Shown: in pieces, positions 53,500-62,524 of the stretch
Layout of the letters: each line of letters begins with the position of its first letter
Numbering within the stretch: the stretch's first letter is position 1
Source of the DNA: CBDDFN01 sp965227065
GTDB lineage: Bacteria; Pseudomonadota; Alphaproteobacteria; SPJN01
Reading direction: 5' to 3'
DNA: 64,000 nt
Assembly: GCA_965227065.1 (NCBI GenBank)
Contig: CBDDFN010000013.1
Span: 1-64,000, forward strand
Made by a program: the position numbers and the translations under genes
The notes under the pieces: generated by a model
The model's input: only the letters and a program-made list of their open reading frames with translations
Database searches by the model: none
What the model was told of the DNA's origin: nothing

Positions 53500-55311
53500 A
53501 TGGTTGTTGCCCGTGAAGAAACCCAGGAAAAAATGAACCGCCAGATTTTTGGCGCGTCCAAAAACAAGCCTTCGCAAACCTATACGGCCGCCGACCGGTA
53601 TGAGCAGTTTGCCGCCGAAAAGCCTGATGCGCCGGCGGTGCGTTGGCATTCCCGCGAATGGACCTATGCTGAGCTGAATGCGCGCGCCAACCAGATGGCG
53701 GTTGCCTTCCGTGACAAGGGCCTCACACGCGGCGACACGGTTGCCTTCCTGATGGACAATCGGCCTGAGTTTTATATTGCGGTGCTGGGGCTGGCGAAGC
53801 TTGGCGTCGTTGCCTCGCTGATCAACACCCAGCAAAAGGGCGAAACGCTCAAACATTCGATTGAGCGCGTGCCGCCCAAAGCCATTGTCACCGGCTCAGA
53901 ACATCTGGCCCATCTCAAAGACAGCTATGCGCAGGCGGCCGCACCGGTGTGGGTGATCCATGATGAGGAGTTTCCGGCCGCTGAAAATGATCTTGCGGGC
54001 TATGCCGAAGACATCACTCCCCTGATCGATGCCGCCGATCCGAACGCTTACGACAAAGCCTGGCGAGAGGGCCTCGTTGCCGGGGACATGTTTGTCTATA
54101 TCTTTACCTCCGGCACCACGGGCCTGCCCAAGGCTGCCAAGCTTTCCCATGTGCGCTGGCTCAACACCGGGGATGGCATGTCCGCCCTGCTCGAATTCCG
54201 GCCCGATGATGTCTTTTACTGTGTGCTGCCGCTTTATCATTCGGCAGGCTTCATGTCGCTGACCTCCATGTGTCTGGCCGTGGGTGGGTGCATGGCGCTG
54301 CGCCGGAAATTCTCAGTGTCGAATTTCTGGTCTGATGTGCGCACCCATAAAATCACAGTGACCCAATATATTGGCGAGATGTGCCGCTATCTGATGGCGC
54401 GCCCTGAAGAGCCCAATGACGCCGACAATCCGCTTCGGGCCATGATCGGCTCGTCCATCGGCATGGATATCTGGCAGCGGTTTAAGACCCGCTTTGATGT
54501 TGAACAGATATTTGAAGGCTGGGGCTCGACCGAAGCCAATACCGGCATGACCAATGTCGATCAGAAGATCGGCGCGGTGGGCCGGGTGCCCAACAAGCAA
54601 ATGTCGAACATCCGCCTGATCAAATATGATCTGGAAGAAGACACTCATATCCGTAACGCCGACGGCTTTTGTCAGGAAACCGATGATGATGAGGTGGGCG
54701 AGCTTGTCGCCATGATCCTTGACCTGCCCGACAGTGCGGCGGGCCGGTTTGAGGGCTATTCCGACCCTGACGAGACCGAGAAAAAGATCCTGCGCAATGT
54801 CTTCACTGAGGGTGATGCCTTCTGGCGGTCGGGCGATTTGTTCCGCCGTGATGCGGATGATTATTTCTATTTTGTCGACCGGGTCGGCGACACGTTCCGC
54901 TGGAAGTCGGAAAATGTCTCCACCATGGAAGTCGCTGAAACGCTGGCCGACTTTGACGGGCTCGCCTTTGTCAATTGCTATGGCGTCAAAGTGCCGGGGA
55001 CCGAGGGCCGGGCGGGCATGATCGCAGTGACGCTCAAAGACGGGGCGTCCTTTGACCCCAAAGCCTTTTACAGTTTTGCCACTGACAAGCTGGCCCATTA
55101 TGCGGTGCCTTTGTTCGTGCGTGTGACGGCCAATATGGACATGACCTCGACCATGAAAATCCGCAAGGTGGATTTCCAGCGCGCCGGCTATGACCCCGCC
55201 CGCGTTGATGGCGATGCGCTCTATGTCAAAGTCGATGCGGACGGCACCTATGCGCCTTTGAGCGATGAGGCGCTGGCCAAGGCGGACATTGCCCCGTTTG
55301 AAAGTGAATGA
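53500..55311 (+). CDS. FATP-type long/very-long-chain acyl-CoA synthetase
   Basis: A 603-aa ligase of the FATP/VLACS group. SGTTGLPKAAKLSHVRW is the P-loop, FEGWGSTEANTGMTN holds A5, and the characteristic GDLFRRDADDYFYFVDRVGD and TFRWKSENVSTMEVAE lead into the long C-terminal domain. ATG 53500 follows GAGGGAG; GTG 53497 is an alternative. It is 11 bases after the FadD3-like gene. FATP-type enzymes often couple uptake with activation of bulky hydrophobic acids such as bile acids or very long chains. Confidence 0.92.
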   Translation: MVVAREETQEKMNRQIFGASKNKPSQTYTAADRYEQFAAEKPDAPAVRWHSREWTYAELNARANQMAVAFRDKGLTRGDTVAFLMDNRPEFYIAVLGLAKLGVVASLINTQQKGETLKHSIERVPPKAIVTGSEHLAHLKDSYAQAAAPVWVIHDEEFPAAENDLAGYAEDITPLIDAADPNAYDKAWREGLVAGDMFVYIFTSGTTGLPKAAKLSHVRWLNTGDGMSALLEFRPDDVFYCVLPLYHSAGFMSLTSMCLAVGGCMALRRKFSVSNFWSDVRTHKITVTQYIGEMCRYLMARPEEPNDADNPLRAMIGSSIGMDIWQRFKTRFDVEQIFEGWGSTEANTGMTNVDQKIGAVGRVPNKQMSNIRLIKYDLEEDTHIRNADGFCQETDDDEVGELVAMILDLPDSAAGRFEGYSDPDETEKKILRNVFTEGDAFWRSGDLFRRDADDYFYFVDRVGDTFRWKSENVSTMEVAETLADFDGLAFVNCYGVKVPGTEGRAGMIAVTLKDGASFDPKAFYSFATDKLAHYAVPLFVRVTANMDMTSTMKIRKVDFQRAGYDPARVDGDALYVKVDADGTYAPLSDEALAKADIAPFESE

Positions 55312-55314
55312 TGC

Positions 55315-55450
55315 CGTCATTCCGGGGGAGCCGCATCAGCGGTGACGCCCGGAATCTGATGGTGATGAGTTTCCACGAGCAAGACCTGCCCGGATGAAAT
55401 CCAGTGCCACCAGATTCCGGACAAGCGCGCTCGCGCTTTCCGGAATGACG
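55315..55450. repeat. REP-like nested inverted repeat
   Basis: CGTCATTCCGG (55315-55325) and CCGGAATGACG (55440-55450) are perfect 11-base inverted arms. Inside, a second pair (CCGGAATCTG and CAGATTCCGG) is nested, so the 136 bases can form a long cruciform. It fills most of the gap between the converging FATP and acyl-CoA dehydrogenase genes. Confidence 0.7.
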
Positions 55451-55516
55451 CGTGGGGGCGGGTAAGGCCCCAGCCCATTCCCTTCCCGCAGGGCGCTTGT
55501 CCGACACGACGCCGTG

Positions 55517-56687
55517 TCAGCGGCTGATCGTGTTGGGCATGCCAAGCCCCATCGAGGCCACCATGGAACGCATGACTTCGGCCGCCCCGCCGCCAAATGT
55601 GTTGAGCTGGGCCATGCGCACAATTTCATCGACATAGCCATTTTGCACGCTGGCGGGGCCTTCGCCATGGATGGAGGCAACCGCGCCATTGAGCTCGGCA
55701 ATGCGGCGCATCACTTCGACCAGCTCAACCGTTGAGAAGACTTTGACGCCCGACGCAAGCGCGTGATCAACCCGGTCATTGTCGATCTGCCAGGCCATGC
55801 GCCAGTTAAGCTGGCTCATCGCTTCAAGCCGGACATAGATTTCAGCGACCTGTTGCTGGATTAAGGGATTGTCGAGCGGCCGGCCCGGGGCGGCGCGCAG
55901 GTCCGCAAGCGTATCAAGGAAGCTGCGCACGCCATTGATCGACATGGCCGCCAAAGAGATGCGTTCGTGATTGAGCTGGCTGCGGATAATGTTCCAGCCA
56001 TTGTTAAGCCCTCCAACGACATTGTCTTGCGGCACCTGGACATTGTCATAATAGGTGACATTGGTTCTGAGCCCCGCGACCGTGCGGATGGGGGCGAGCG
56101 AAAAGCCGGGGTCCTGGCAATCGGCGATCATGACCGAGATGCCGGTATGGGGCGGCTCGGCGCCTTTGTCGGTGCGGGCGGCAAGCCAGATATAATCGGC
56201 CCCGTCGGCGCCTGAGGTATAGACCTTGGTGCCGTTCACTGCATAGACGCCGTCCTTGAGATCGGCGCTGGTTTTGAGCGAGGCGAGATCGGTACCCGCC
56301 CCGGCTTCGGAATAGCCGATGGCAAAGACCATTTCACCGGCGGCAATGCCGGGCAGATATTTCGCCTTTTGCTCCGCCGTTCCGAACTGCATCAGTGCGG
56401 GCGCAATGGTTGAAATGGTGACGACCGGGAAGGGCGCGCGCGCCACCCAGGTTTCTTCAAACAAAATAAGCTGATCGATCATGCCGCGTGCCTGGCCGCC
56501 AAATTCTTTGGGCCAGCCCAGCGTCAAGACACCATCCTTGCCCATCTGGCGGGACGACCTCGCGGAAGACCGGGCCACCTTCAATGCCTTTGGTGGCCGC
56601 GACCCGCTCAGGCGTCATCAGATCCTTGAAATAGGCTCGCAGTTCCTGACGCAGGGTTTTTTGGGCGGGGCTTAATTCAAGTTTCAT
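55517..56687 (-). pseudogene. Acyl-CoA dehydrogenase, one frameshift (probable sequencing insertion)
   Basis: A 389-aa (corrected) acyl-CoA dehydrogenase. The N-terminal MKLELSPAQKTLRQELRAYF and the continuation RQMGKDGVLTLGWPKEFGGQ lie in different frames. A single extra base in GGG 56551-56553 (CCC on the coding strand) is the simplest cause, and removing it restores the normal length. Otherwise motifs are intact, including GYSEAGAGTDLASL. The C-terminal catalytic-Glu region of the classic class reads FGGGAAEVMRSMVA, without the Glu. It is divergent from the second dehydrogenase at 56775; two-gene dehydrogenases of this kind form heterotetramers in steroid catabolism. Confidence 0.85.
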
Positions 56688-56743
56688 GGCGCAATTCTGT
56701 CGATGGGCAATTGATCTTGGGATGGAGATATACTACGATTTTT

Positions 56744-56759
56744 TTGAATTTGCATTCAA
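56744..56759. promoter_or_regulatory. Operator-like palindrome between the acyl-CoA dehydrogenase genes
   Basis: TTGAATTTGCATTCAA is a perfect 6-4-6 inverted repeat, 15 bases before the GTG start of the plus-strand gene. It differs from the TetR and Lrp-type motifs, so its binder is unknown. Confidence 0.45.
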
Positions 56760-56774
56760 TTTTGGAATCTCCCC

Positions 56775-57884
56775 GTGGATTTGACCCTGACCGAGGATCA
56801 GCAGGCGATTGCCGAGCTTGCCGGACGCATCATGACGGACATGATGGCGGACGATAAGCGCACCCGGCTTTATGCCGGTGACGCGCCGTTTGACCGGGAT
56901 TTGTGGGCGCAATTGGCTGAAGCGGGATTGCTGGGCATTTGCCTGTCTGAAGCGGTGGGCGGCTCGGCCATGGGGCTGTTTGAGCTTGGCCTGTTGCTTG
57001 AAGCCCAGGGCAAGGTGCTCGCACCGGTTCCGCTGTTGACCGGGGCAGGGGTGGCGGCTCTCGCGCTCGACCGGTTCGGGGATGACGCATTCAAGCAAGA
57101 CTGGCTCTCAGGCTTTATCGCGGGTGAAAAAATTCTGACCGCTGCCATTCCCTCAGCCAAGCTTGGCGTCTACGCCTTGCCCGTCTTTGCCGAAGGCGCG
57201 CTTTCGGGCAGTTTCGACATGGTGCCGTTTGGCGCGGCTTCAGACGGACTGGTCGGCTTTTGTGATGCCGGACTGGTGTTTGTTGATCTCAAAGCCGCAG
57301 GCGTCACGCTCACGCCGCAAGAGGGGATGAGCGGGGAAAGTGCCGATTATATCGCCTTTGATAATACCCCGGCGGTGCTGCTCGCTGACAATGCGGCTGC
57401 GTCTCCGGTGCTGCATACGGCGCTTGCTTTGCAAGGGGCGTTGCAGGTCGGCGTGCTGGAAGAGACGCTCAAACGCACAGCCGAATACACCAATGAGCGC
57501 AAGCAGTTTAACCGGCGTCTGTCGAGCTTTCAGGCGGTCAGCCAGCAGGCGGCTGATGCCTATATGCTGATTGAGACTTTGCGCACCATGGTGTGGAAGG
57601 CTTTGTCGGTTCTGGAAGACGGCAAAGACGCCACGGCTGAGGCCCATGCGGTCAAATGGTGGTTGTGCGAGGCGGGCCACAAGGTCGGCCACACCGCGCT
57701 TCATCTGCATGGCGGGATCGGCCAGGATATTGACTATCCGATCCATCGTTACTTTCTTTGGGCCAAACATCACGGCATGCTGTTTGGCACGCCAACCGAG
57801 CATCTCGCGGCGATCGGGCGCTATGCCGCCCACGCGCCGCTTCTCACCGACTTTGTCACAGACCACAACAGGGCAACGACATGA
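56775..57884 (+). CDS. Acyl-CoA dehydrogenase (short, partner-type)
   Basis: A 369-aa acyl-CoA dehydrogenase with a GTG start. The N-terminal domain (MDLTLTEDQQAIAELAGRIM) is followed by a divergent middle domain in which the usual FAD-binding TEP/SEP-type motif is not evident. ALALQGALQVGVLEETLKRTA, RKQFNRRLSSFQAVSQQAADA and HLHGGIGQDIDYPIHRYF are conserved. This is the FadE/ChsE-like minor subunit pattern found in two-gene dehydrogenases of steroid breakdown. Its divergent neighbour at 55517 is the likely partner. It overlaps the CaiB gene as ATGA (57881-57884). Confidence 0.87.
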   Translation: MDLTLTEDQQAIAELAGRIMTDMMADDKRTRLYAGDAPFDRDLWAQLAEAGLLGICLSEAVGGSAMGLFELGLLLEAQGKVLAPVPLLTGAGVAALALDRFGDDAFKQDWLSGFIAGEKILTAAIPSAKLGVYALPVFAEGALSGSFDMVPFGAASDGLVGFCDAGLVFVDLKAAGVTLTPQEGMSGESADYIAFDNTPAVLLADNAAASPVLHTALALQGALQVGVLEETLKRTAEYTNERKQFNRRLSSFQAVSQQAADAYMLIETLRTMVWKALSVLEDGKDATAEAHAVKWWLCEAGHKVGHTALHLHGGIGQDIDYPIHRYFLWAKHHGMLFGTPTEHLAAIGRYAAHAPLLTDFVTDHNRATT

Positions 57885-59140
57885 GCAACAAAAAGGCATT
57901 GGAGGGCATCACCGTCCTCGATCTGTCATCGGATCTGGGGTACGAGACCGGCCGTTTCATGGCCGATTGGGGCGCCGACGTGATCAAGATCGAACCGCCG
58001 CAGGGCGATACGGGCCGGATGCGCGGCCCCTTCCTCGATGATGATCCCGATCCGCAAAAAAGCCTGTTCTGGGCGGTGCGCAACCGCAACAAAAAGGGCA
58101 TCACGCTCAACCTTGAGACCGAAGAGGGTGTTGCCCTGTTCAAACGTCTGGCCTCTGAAGTTGATGTGCTGATCGATGCCTATCCGCTCAACTATCTGCG
58201 CGACAAGGGGTTGGGCTATGATGTTTTGAAGGCGCTCAATCCGGGTCTCGTTATGGCCTCGATCACGCCCTTTGGCCAGACCGGACCTTACAGCCATTAT
58301 CGTGGGTCTGACCTCACCATCATGGCCTGGTCGGGCTTTCTGGATTTGTTGGGCGACAAGGACCGTGCGCCGCTGAGGCTTCAGGTTCAACAGATCAACC
58401 AGCATGCGTCCGAAGCCGCGATGGGCTCGATCATGACCGCGCTTTATCATCGTGAAAACACCGGCAAAGGTCAGTTTGTCGATTGTTCAGCGCTTCAGGT
58501 TCAAGTCATGTGCGGCTCGGCCACCAACTGGATGACATGGGAAGCCAACCGCGTTCTGGTGAGGCGTCAGGGTGCCCTGATCGAAACCCCGTCAGGTTCA
58601 TATGCGGTGTCGGTCTTTTGGGAATGTAAAGACGGTTATGTCGTCTTTGTCTTCCTGCCCGGCGGCATGGGCGGGGGTCGGATGATGGAAGGCTTGCAGG
58701 CCTGGATGAAGTCGGAAGATTTCGACCCCGCCCCGCTCGACAGCTTCGACTGGAACACGTTCAACATCGATGCCGACTATGCCACCCAGGAATTCATTGA
58801 CGGCATGTCCGAGCCGATCAAGCGCTTCTTTGGCGCGCGCACGCGCGAAGAGATTTTCGCCAAGGCGCTTGAGCATCACATCATGCTTTATCCCGCCAAT
58901 GATGCCTCCACGCTGATCGACAATGTCCAGCTTGTCTCACGCAAATTCTGGGGCGAGGTTGAGCATGATGATTGGGGCAAGACGGTGAAATATCCCGGCG
59001 CGCCGATGGTGATGACCGAAACACCGATGGCGCTGGGCACCCGCGCACCCAAAGTGGGGGAGCATACCGATCAAGTGCTCAAAGGCTTTGGCCTCACCGA
59101 CGATGAAATCAAAGATTTGCGCGCCAAGAACGCGCTTTAA
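57881..59140 (+). CDS. CaiB/BaiF family CoA-transferase (family III), copy 1
   Basis: A 419-aa class III CoA-transferase. MADWGADVIKIEPPQGDTGR (about residues 27-46), NKKGITLNLETEEG, and FGQTGPYSHYRGSDLTIMAW are characteristic, with LNYLRDKGLGYDVL between them. It starts at ATG 57881 overlapping the acyl-CoA dehydrogenase stop; the longer ORF starts within that gene. Family III enzymes swap CoA between acids without ATP. The second copy follows 13 bases later, so they may form a heteromer, as in BbsEF-type systems. The substrate is unknown. Confidence 0.93.
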   Translation: MSNKKALEGITVLDLSSDLGYETGRFMADWGADVIKIEPPQGDTGRMRGPFLDDDPDPQKSLFWAVRNRNKKGITLNLETEEGVALFKRLASEVDVLIDAYPLNYLRDKGLGYDVLKALNPGLVMASITPFGQTGPYSHYRGSDLTIMAWSGFLDLLGDKDRAPLRLQVQQINQHASEAAMGSIMTALYHRENTGKGQFVDCSALQVQVMCGSATNWMTWEANRVLVRRQGALIETPSGSYAVSVFWECKDGYVVFVFLPGGMGGGRMMEGLQAWMKSEDFDPAPLDSFDWNTFNIDADYATQEFIDGMSEPIKRFFGARTREEIFAKALEHHIMLYPANDASTLIDNVQLVSRKFWGEVEHDDWGKTVKYPGAPMVMTETPMALGTRAPKVGEHTDQVLKGFGLTDDEIKDLRAKNAL

Positions 59141-59153
59141 AGGGAGACCAGAC

Positions 59154-60392
59154 ATGTCAGATAAGGTCTTTGACGGTATTAAAGTTGCCGACTTCGCATG
59201 GTCGGGCGTCGGCCCGATGGTCTCAGGCTATTTGGCGGCCCATGGCGCCACCGTGGTGCGGATTGAAAGCCATGCCCGCCCCGATGTGATGCGCTTTGCC
59301 GGGCCGTTCAAGATGAACCAGGCCAACCCCAATGCCTCGATCGGCTTTTTGCAGGTCCATGGAAACAAATGGGGCCTGACGCTCGATCTCAAAAACGAAA
59401 AGGGCAATGAGCTGGCCAAGCGCATGATCGCCTGGGCCGATGTCATGACCGAGGCTTACGTGCCGGGCGTGATGGAAAAGTTCGGGCTGGGTTATGAGGA
59501 TGCGAGCAAGATCAATCCCGGCATCATCTATTACGGCACCTCCATGATGGGCCGCTTTGGTCCGCTGGCGGGCATGCCCGGCTTTGGCACCTTCCTCACC
59601 CCGATGACCGGCCTCAATGACATTATCGGCTGGCCCGACCGGGGTCCGGTGCAGATTTATGGCGCACTGACCGATGTGGTGAACTTCAAATATGGCATCA
59701 TGGCCATGACCACCGCGCTGTTCCACAAAAAGCGCACGGGCGAGGGCCAGCAAATTGATTTGAGCCAGTTTGCCGGCGGCGTGACCTTCTGCGCTGAAGA
59801 AATTTTGCAATACACCGCCAATGGCAAAGCCTGGGACAAGACCGGCAATCGTGATCCCCAAGCCGCGCCCCATGGCGTCTTTCCCACCAAGGGAGAGGAT
59901 CGCTGGTGCGCGATCTGCATCTGGTCCGATGATGAATTCAAGAAACTGGCGGAATGGATGGGCAAGGCTGAGCTGGCCGAAGATGCCAGGTTTGCGAGCT
60001 TCGAGGCGTGCAAGAAAAATGAAGACGCGCTTGAAAAGATCGTGGCCGAGTGGACCCAAACCCAGAGTAATGACCAGATTGTCTTCCAGGGTCAGCATCG
60101 GGGATTGGACGTTGCGCCGGTGACCAACAATGCCGAGCTGATGCAGGACAAGCACATGCATTTCCGCAAGATGTTCAACTATCTGGAGCATGAGGCCTAC
60201 GGCACCTTCCCCTTCCATGACATCGCCAATGATGCGCGGCTGAGTGAAACGCCTGCCGAAATCACCCGCCGGTCGCCCAATCTGGGGGAGCACACCGACA
60301 AGGTGATGATGGAAATGCTGGAAATGAGCGAAAGCGAAGTCGCCGATTACCGCAGGGCCGGGGCGTTTGGCCCGGTCGAGCAAGGGGCGTAA
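59154..60392 (+). CDS. CaiB/BaiF family CoA-transferase (family III), copy 2
   Basis: A 412-aa homologue of the preceding gene. VADFAWSGVGPMVSGYLAAH and VVRIESHARPDVMRFAGPF open it; GNKWGLTLDLKNEKG and KKRTGEGQQIDLSQFAGG follow. The two copies are clearly diverged. ATG 59154 lies behind AAGGGAGACC; the longer ORF starts within copy 1. It ends the operon of dehydrogenase plus two transferases, and a REP-like hairpin follows at 60426-60462. Confidence 0.92.
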   Translation: MSDKVFDGIKVADFAWSGVGPMVSGYLAAHGATVVRIESHARPDVMRFAGPFKMNQANPNASIGFLQVHGNKWGLTLDLKNEKGNELAKRMIAWADVMTEAYVPGVMEKFGLGYEDASKINPGIIYYGTSMMGRFGPLAGMPGFGTFLTPMTGLNDIIGWPDRGPVQIYGALTDVVNFKYGIMAMTTALFHKKRTGEGQQIDLSQFAGGVTFCAEEILQYTANGKAWDKTGNRDPQAAPHGVFPTKGEDRWCAICIWSDDEFKKLAEWMGKAELAEDARFASFEACKKNEDALEKIVAEWTQTQSNDQIVFQGQHRGLDVAPVTNNAELMQDKHMHFRKMFNYLEHEAYGTFPFHDIANDARLSETPAEITRRSPNLGEHTDKVMMEMLEMSESEVADYRRAGAFGPVEQGA

Positions 60393-60425
60393 GGCGTGCG
60401 GAGCCGAGGCCGCACTTGAACTGTC

Positions 60426-60462
60426 ATCCCGGCCAATCCGCATCACAGGCGCGCGCCGGGAT
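60426..60462. repeat. REP-like inverted repeat
   Basis: ATCCCGGC (60426-60433) and GCCGGGAT (60455-60462) enclose 21 bases. With the preceding GTC it matches the GTCAT(C/T)CCGG family seen at 45441 and 55315. It could also act as a terminator, although there is no T-run. Confidence 0.5.
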
Positions 60463-60519
60463 CTCTATCGTTTCGGCCCGCACTCTGTATGATGACAGTC
60501 CGCTGAAACTGGACCTGTC

Positions 60520-61626
60520 ATGACACAGCCCTGCCTCATCCTGACCCAATGTTTCCCGCCCTATCCCGGCGGGATTGAGATCCTGATGTATGGGCTGGCC
60601 GATGCGCTGGCGGGCGCAGGCGATGCGGTCCATGTGCTGGCCGATCAGGGCCATGATCCTGATTGGCCTGCCTTTGATGCCAAACAAAGCTTTCCTATTG
60701 ACCGCTTCGGCGGCTGGAAAGTGCTGCGGCGGCGTCAAAAAGTGCGTGCGGCCGCACAATGGCTCACCGTCCATCCCGGCGCGCATGTCTTCACCGACAG
60801 CTATAAGAGCCTGGAGCTTATGCCCCAACGCGCCCTCAAAGGCGCGCAGGTGGCCTGTCTGGTTCATGGCATGGAGCTGCCCGAAAATCCCAAGCCCCAA
60901 AAGGTTGCGCGGATTACGGCCGCCTTTGCCAAGGCCAATGTGCTGATTGCCAATTCCCGCTTCACGGCCGGTCAAACCGAGCCTTATGTGCCGGACGGGG
61001 TACGGCTTGAGGTGGTCAATCCGCCGATCCCGCCCCAGCCCGAGGCCGATCCCGCCAGCAAAGACCGATTGCGCAGCCGGTTGGGCGCGGGGCCGGTGCT
61101 GGCGAGCGTGTGCCGGTTGGAGCCGCGCAAAGGCATCGATCAAGTCATTCGTGCGGCCGCCGCGCTCAGCGCGGAACTTCCCGGCCTTGTCTATGCGGTC
61201 GGCGGCGGGGGAGAGGATCGCGCCCGGCTTGAAGCGCTGGCAAGTGAGCTTTCCGCGCCGGTGACATTTCTGGGCCGGGTCGATGATGCCGACAAGGCCG
61301 CCTTGCTCGATCTTGCTGATCTGTTCGTCATGCCGGTGCGGCGGGAGGGCAATTCGGTTGAGGGCTTCGGCATTTCCTATCTGGAAGCGGCCTGGTACGG
61401 CACCCCTGCCATCGCCGGGCAGGATGGCGGCGCGCCGGACGCGGTACTTGATGGCCAGACCGGGCTGGTGGTGGATGGCAGCGATACCGACGCCGTCACC
61501 CAGGCGATCCGCAACATTCTAACCGACACGCATCTCTATGCCGCCATGGCCGCTGCCGCCCAAACCAGAGCGCAGGGCATGGTGTGGTCAGGCCAGATCA
61601 GCCTCTATCAGGACGCCTTGGGCTAA
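60520..61626 (+). CDS. GT4-type glycosyltransferase (group 1)
   Basis: A 368-aa GT-B glycosyltransferase. The N-terminal domain opens with ILTQCFPPYPGGIEILMYGL, and the C-terminal donor-binding domain has VCRLEPRKGIDQVIRAA, VTFLGRVDDADK and the E-x7-E motif in VEGFGISYLEAAWYGTP. No membrane segment is seen. It transfers a nucleotide sugar to an unknown acceptor. The gene is isolated among catabolic genes, 127 bases after the CaiB pair, without an obvious cell-wall or polysaccharide cluster. Confidence 0.9.
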   Translation: MTQPCLILTQCFPPYPGGIEILMYGLADALAGAGDAVHVLADQGHDPDWPAFDAKQSFPIDRFGGWKVLRRRQKVRAAAQWLTVHPGAHVFTDSYKSLELMPQRALKGAQVACLVHGMELPENPKPQKVARITAAFAKANVLIANSRFTAGQTEPYVPDGVRLEVVNPPIPPQPEADPASKDRLRSRLGAGPVLASVCRLEPRKGIDQVIRAAAALSAELPGLVYAVGGGGEDRARLEALASELSAPVTFLGRVDDADKAALLDLADLFVMPVRREGNSVEGFGISYLEAAWYGTPAIAGQDGGAPDAVLDGQTGLVVDGSDTDAVTQAIRNILTDTHLYAAMAAAAQTRAQGMVWSGQISLYQDALG

Positions 61627-61635
61627 CGCCCCTTG

Positions 61636-61687
61636 AATTACGCATTTGAAAGGTCTATGCCGGTTGAAATCAACCGAATGCGTAATT
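61636..61687. promoter_or_regulatory. Lrp/AsnC-type inverted repeat with nested palindrome (61.6 kb)
   Basis: AATTACGCATT (61636-61646) and AATGCGTAATT (61677-61687) are perfect 11-base inverted arms with centres 41 bases apart. Between them CGGTTGAAATCAACCG (61661-61676) is a perfect 7-2-7 palindrome. All of it lies just before the SDR start at 61700, the head of the operon that encodes the two Lrp-type regulators. Confidence 0.6.
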
Positions 61688-61699
61688 TGTGTGGGGCGT

Positions 61700-62524
61700 A
61701 TGGAGCATTTCGACGGCAAAACAGCGGTGATCACCGGTGCGGCAAGCGGCATCGGCAAGGGCTTGGCCGATCATGCGCTGTCGCTCGGAATGACGGTGAT
61801 TGCCTCTGACATTTCCCAAGACGCGCTTGAAACCGCCTTTGCGGGCCAGGACAAAGCCATCCTCCACGCTTGCGATGTGTCTGATCCCGATCAGGTCGCC
61901 GCGCTGGCTGATGCCGCGTTTGATCATGGCCCTGTCGATCTGCTCTTCAACAATGCCGGGGTGATGAAAACCGGCATGGTGTGGGAGCATCCGCTCGATG
62001 ACTGGTGCTGGATGCTGGGCGTCAATCTTTACGGCGTCATTCACGGGCTGCATTTCTTTTTGCCTCGCATGATGGCGCAAGGCACGCCCGGCCATGTGGT
62101 CAACACAGGCTCCATCGCCGGGCTGACCGCGACGCCAAGCTCATCGATCTATGTCACCTCCAAGCAGGGCGTGGTCGGGTTGAGCGAGACGCTGCTTTAT
62201 GAGCTCACCGCGGTGAAGTCGAAAATCGGTGTGTCGGTCCTGTGTCCCGGGCCCGTCAAAACCGGCATTGCCGATTGGGACCGCTACGGAAAAGCATCCG
62301 ATGCTGAAAGTGCGGCTTACGGCCAAGGCCGGCTCAAAGCCATGATTGCCGAACGGGGGATGGAGCCTGCTGAACTGGCCGCCTTTACCTTCAAGGCCAT
62401 CGAAGAGAACCGGTTTTGGGTTTTCCCCCATGATCATTTTAAAGGCGCGTTTGAAGCACGGGCCAAATCCGTGATGAATGAAACCAATCCGCGTTTCCGC
62501 TCCATCATTGAGAAAGACACATGA
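61700..62524 (+). CDS. Short-chain dehydrogenase/reductase
   Basis: A 274-aa SDR with TGAASGIGKGLADHAL, NNAGVMKTGMVW, Ser in NTGSIAGLTATPSS and Tyr-x3-Lys in YVTSKQGVVG, and a longer C-terminal tail than the neighbouring SDRs. ATG 61700 is chosen because the in-frame GTG/ATG further upstream would run through the 61636-61687 regulatory repeat. It is the first gene of an operon with two Lrp/AsnC genes, with ATGA overlaps between all three, so the regulators are co-expressed with this enzyme. Confidence 0.9.
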   Translation: MEHFDGKTAVITGAASGIGKGLADHALSLGMTVIASDISQDALETAFAGQDKAILHACDVSDPDQVAALADAAFDHGPVDLLFNNAGVMKTGMVWEHPLDDWCWMLGVNLYGVIHGLHFFLPRMMAQGTPGHVVNTGSIAGLTATPSSSIYVTSKQGVVGLSETLLYELTAVKSKIGVSVLCPGPVKTGIADWDRYGKASDAESAAYGQGRLKAMIAERGMEPAELAAFTFKAIEENRFWVFPHDHFKGAFEARAKSVMNETNPRFRSIIEKDT

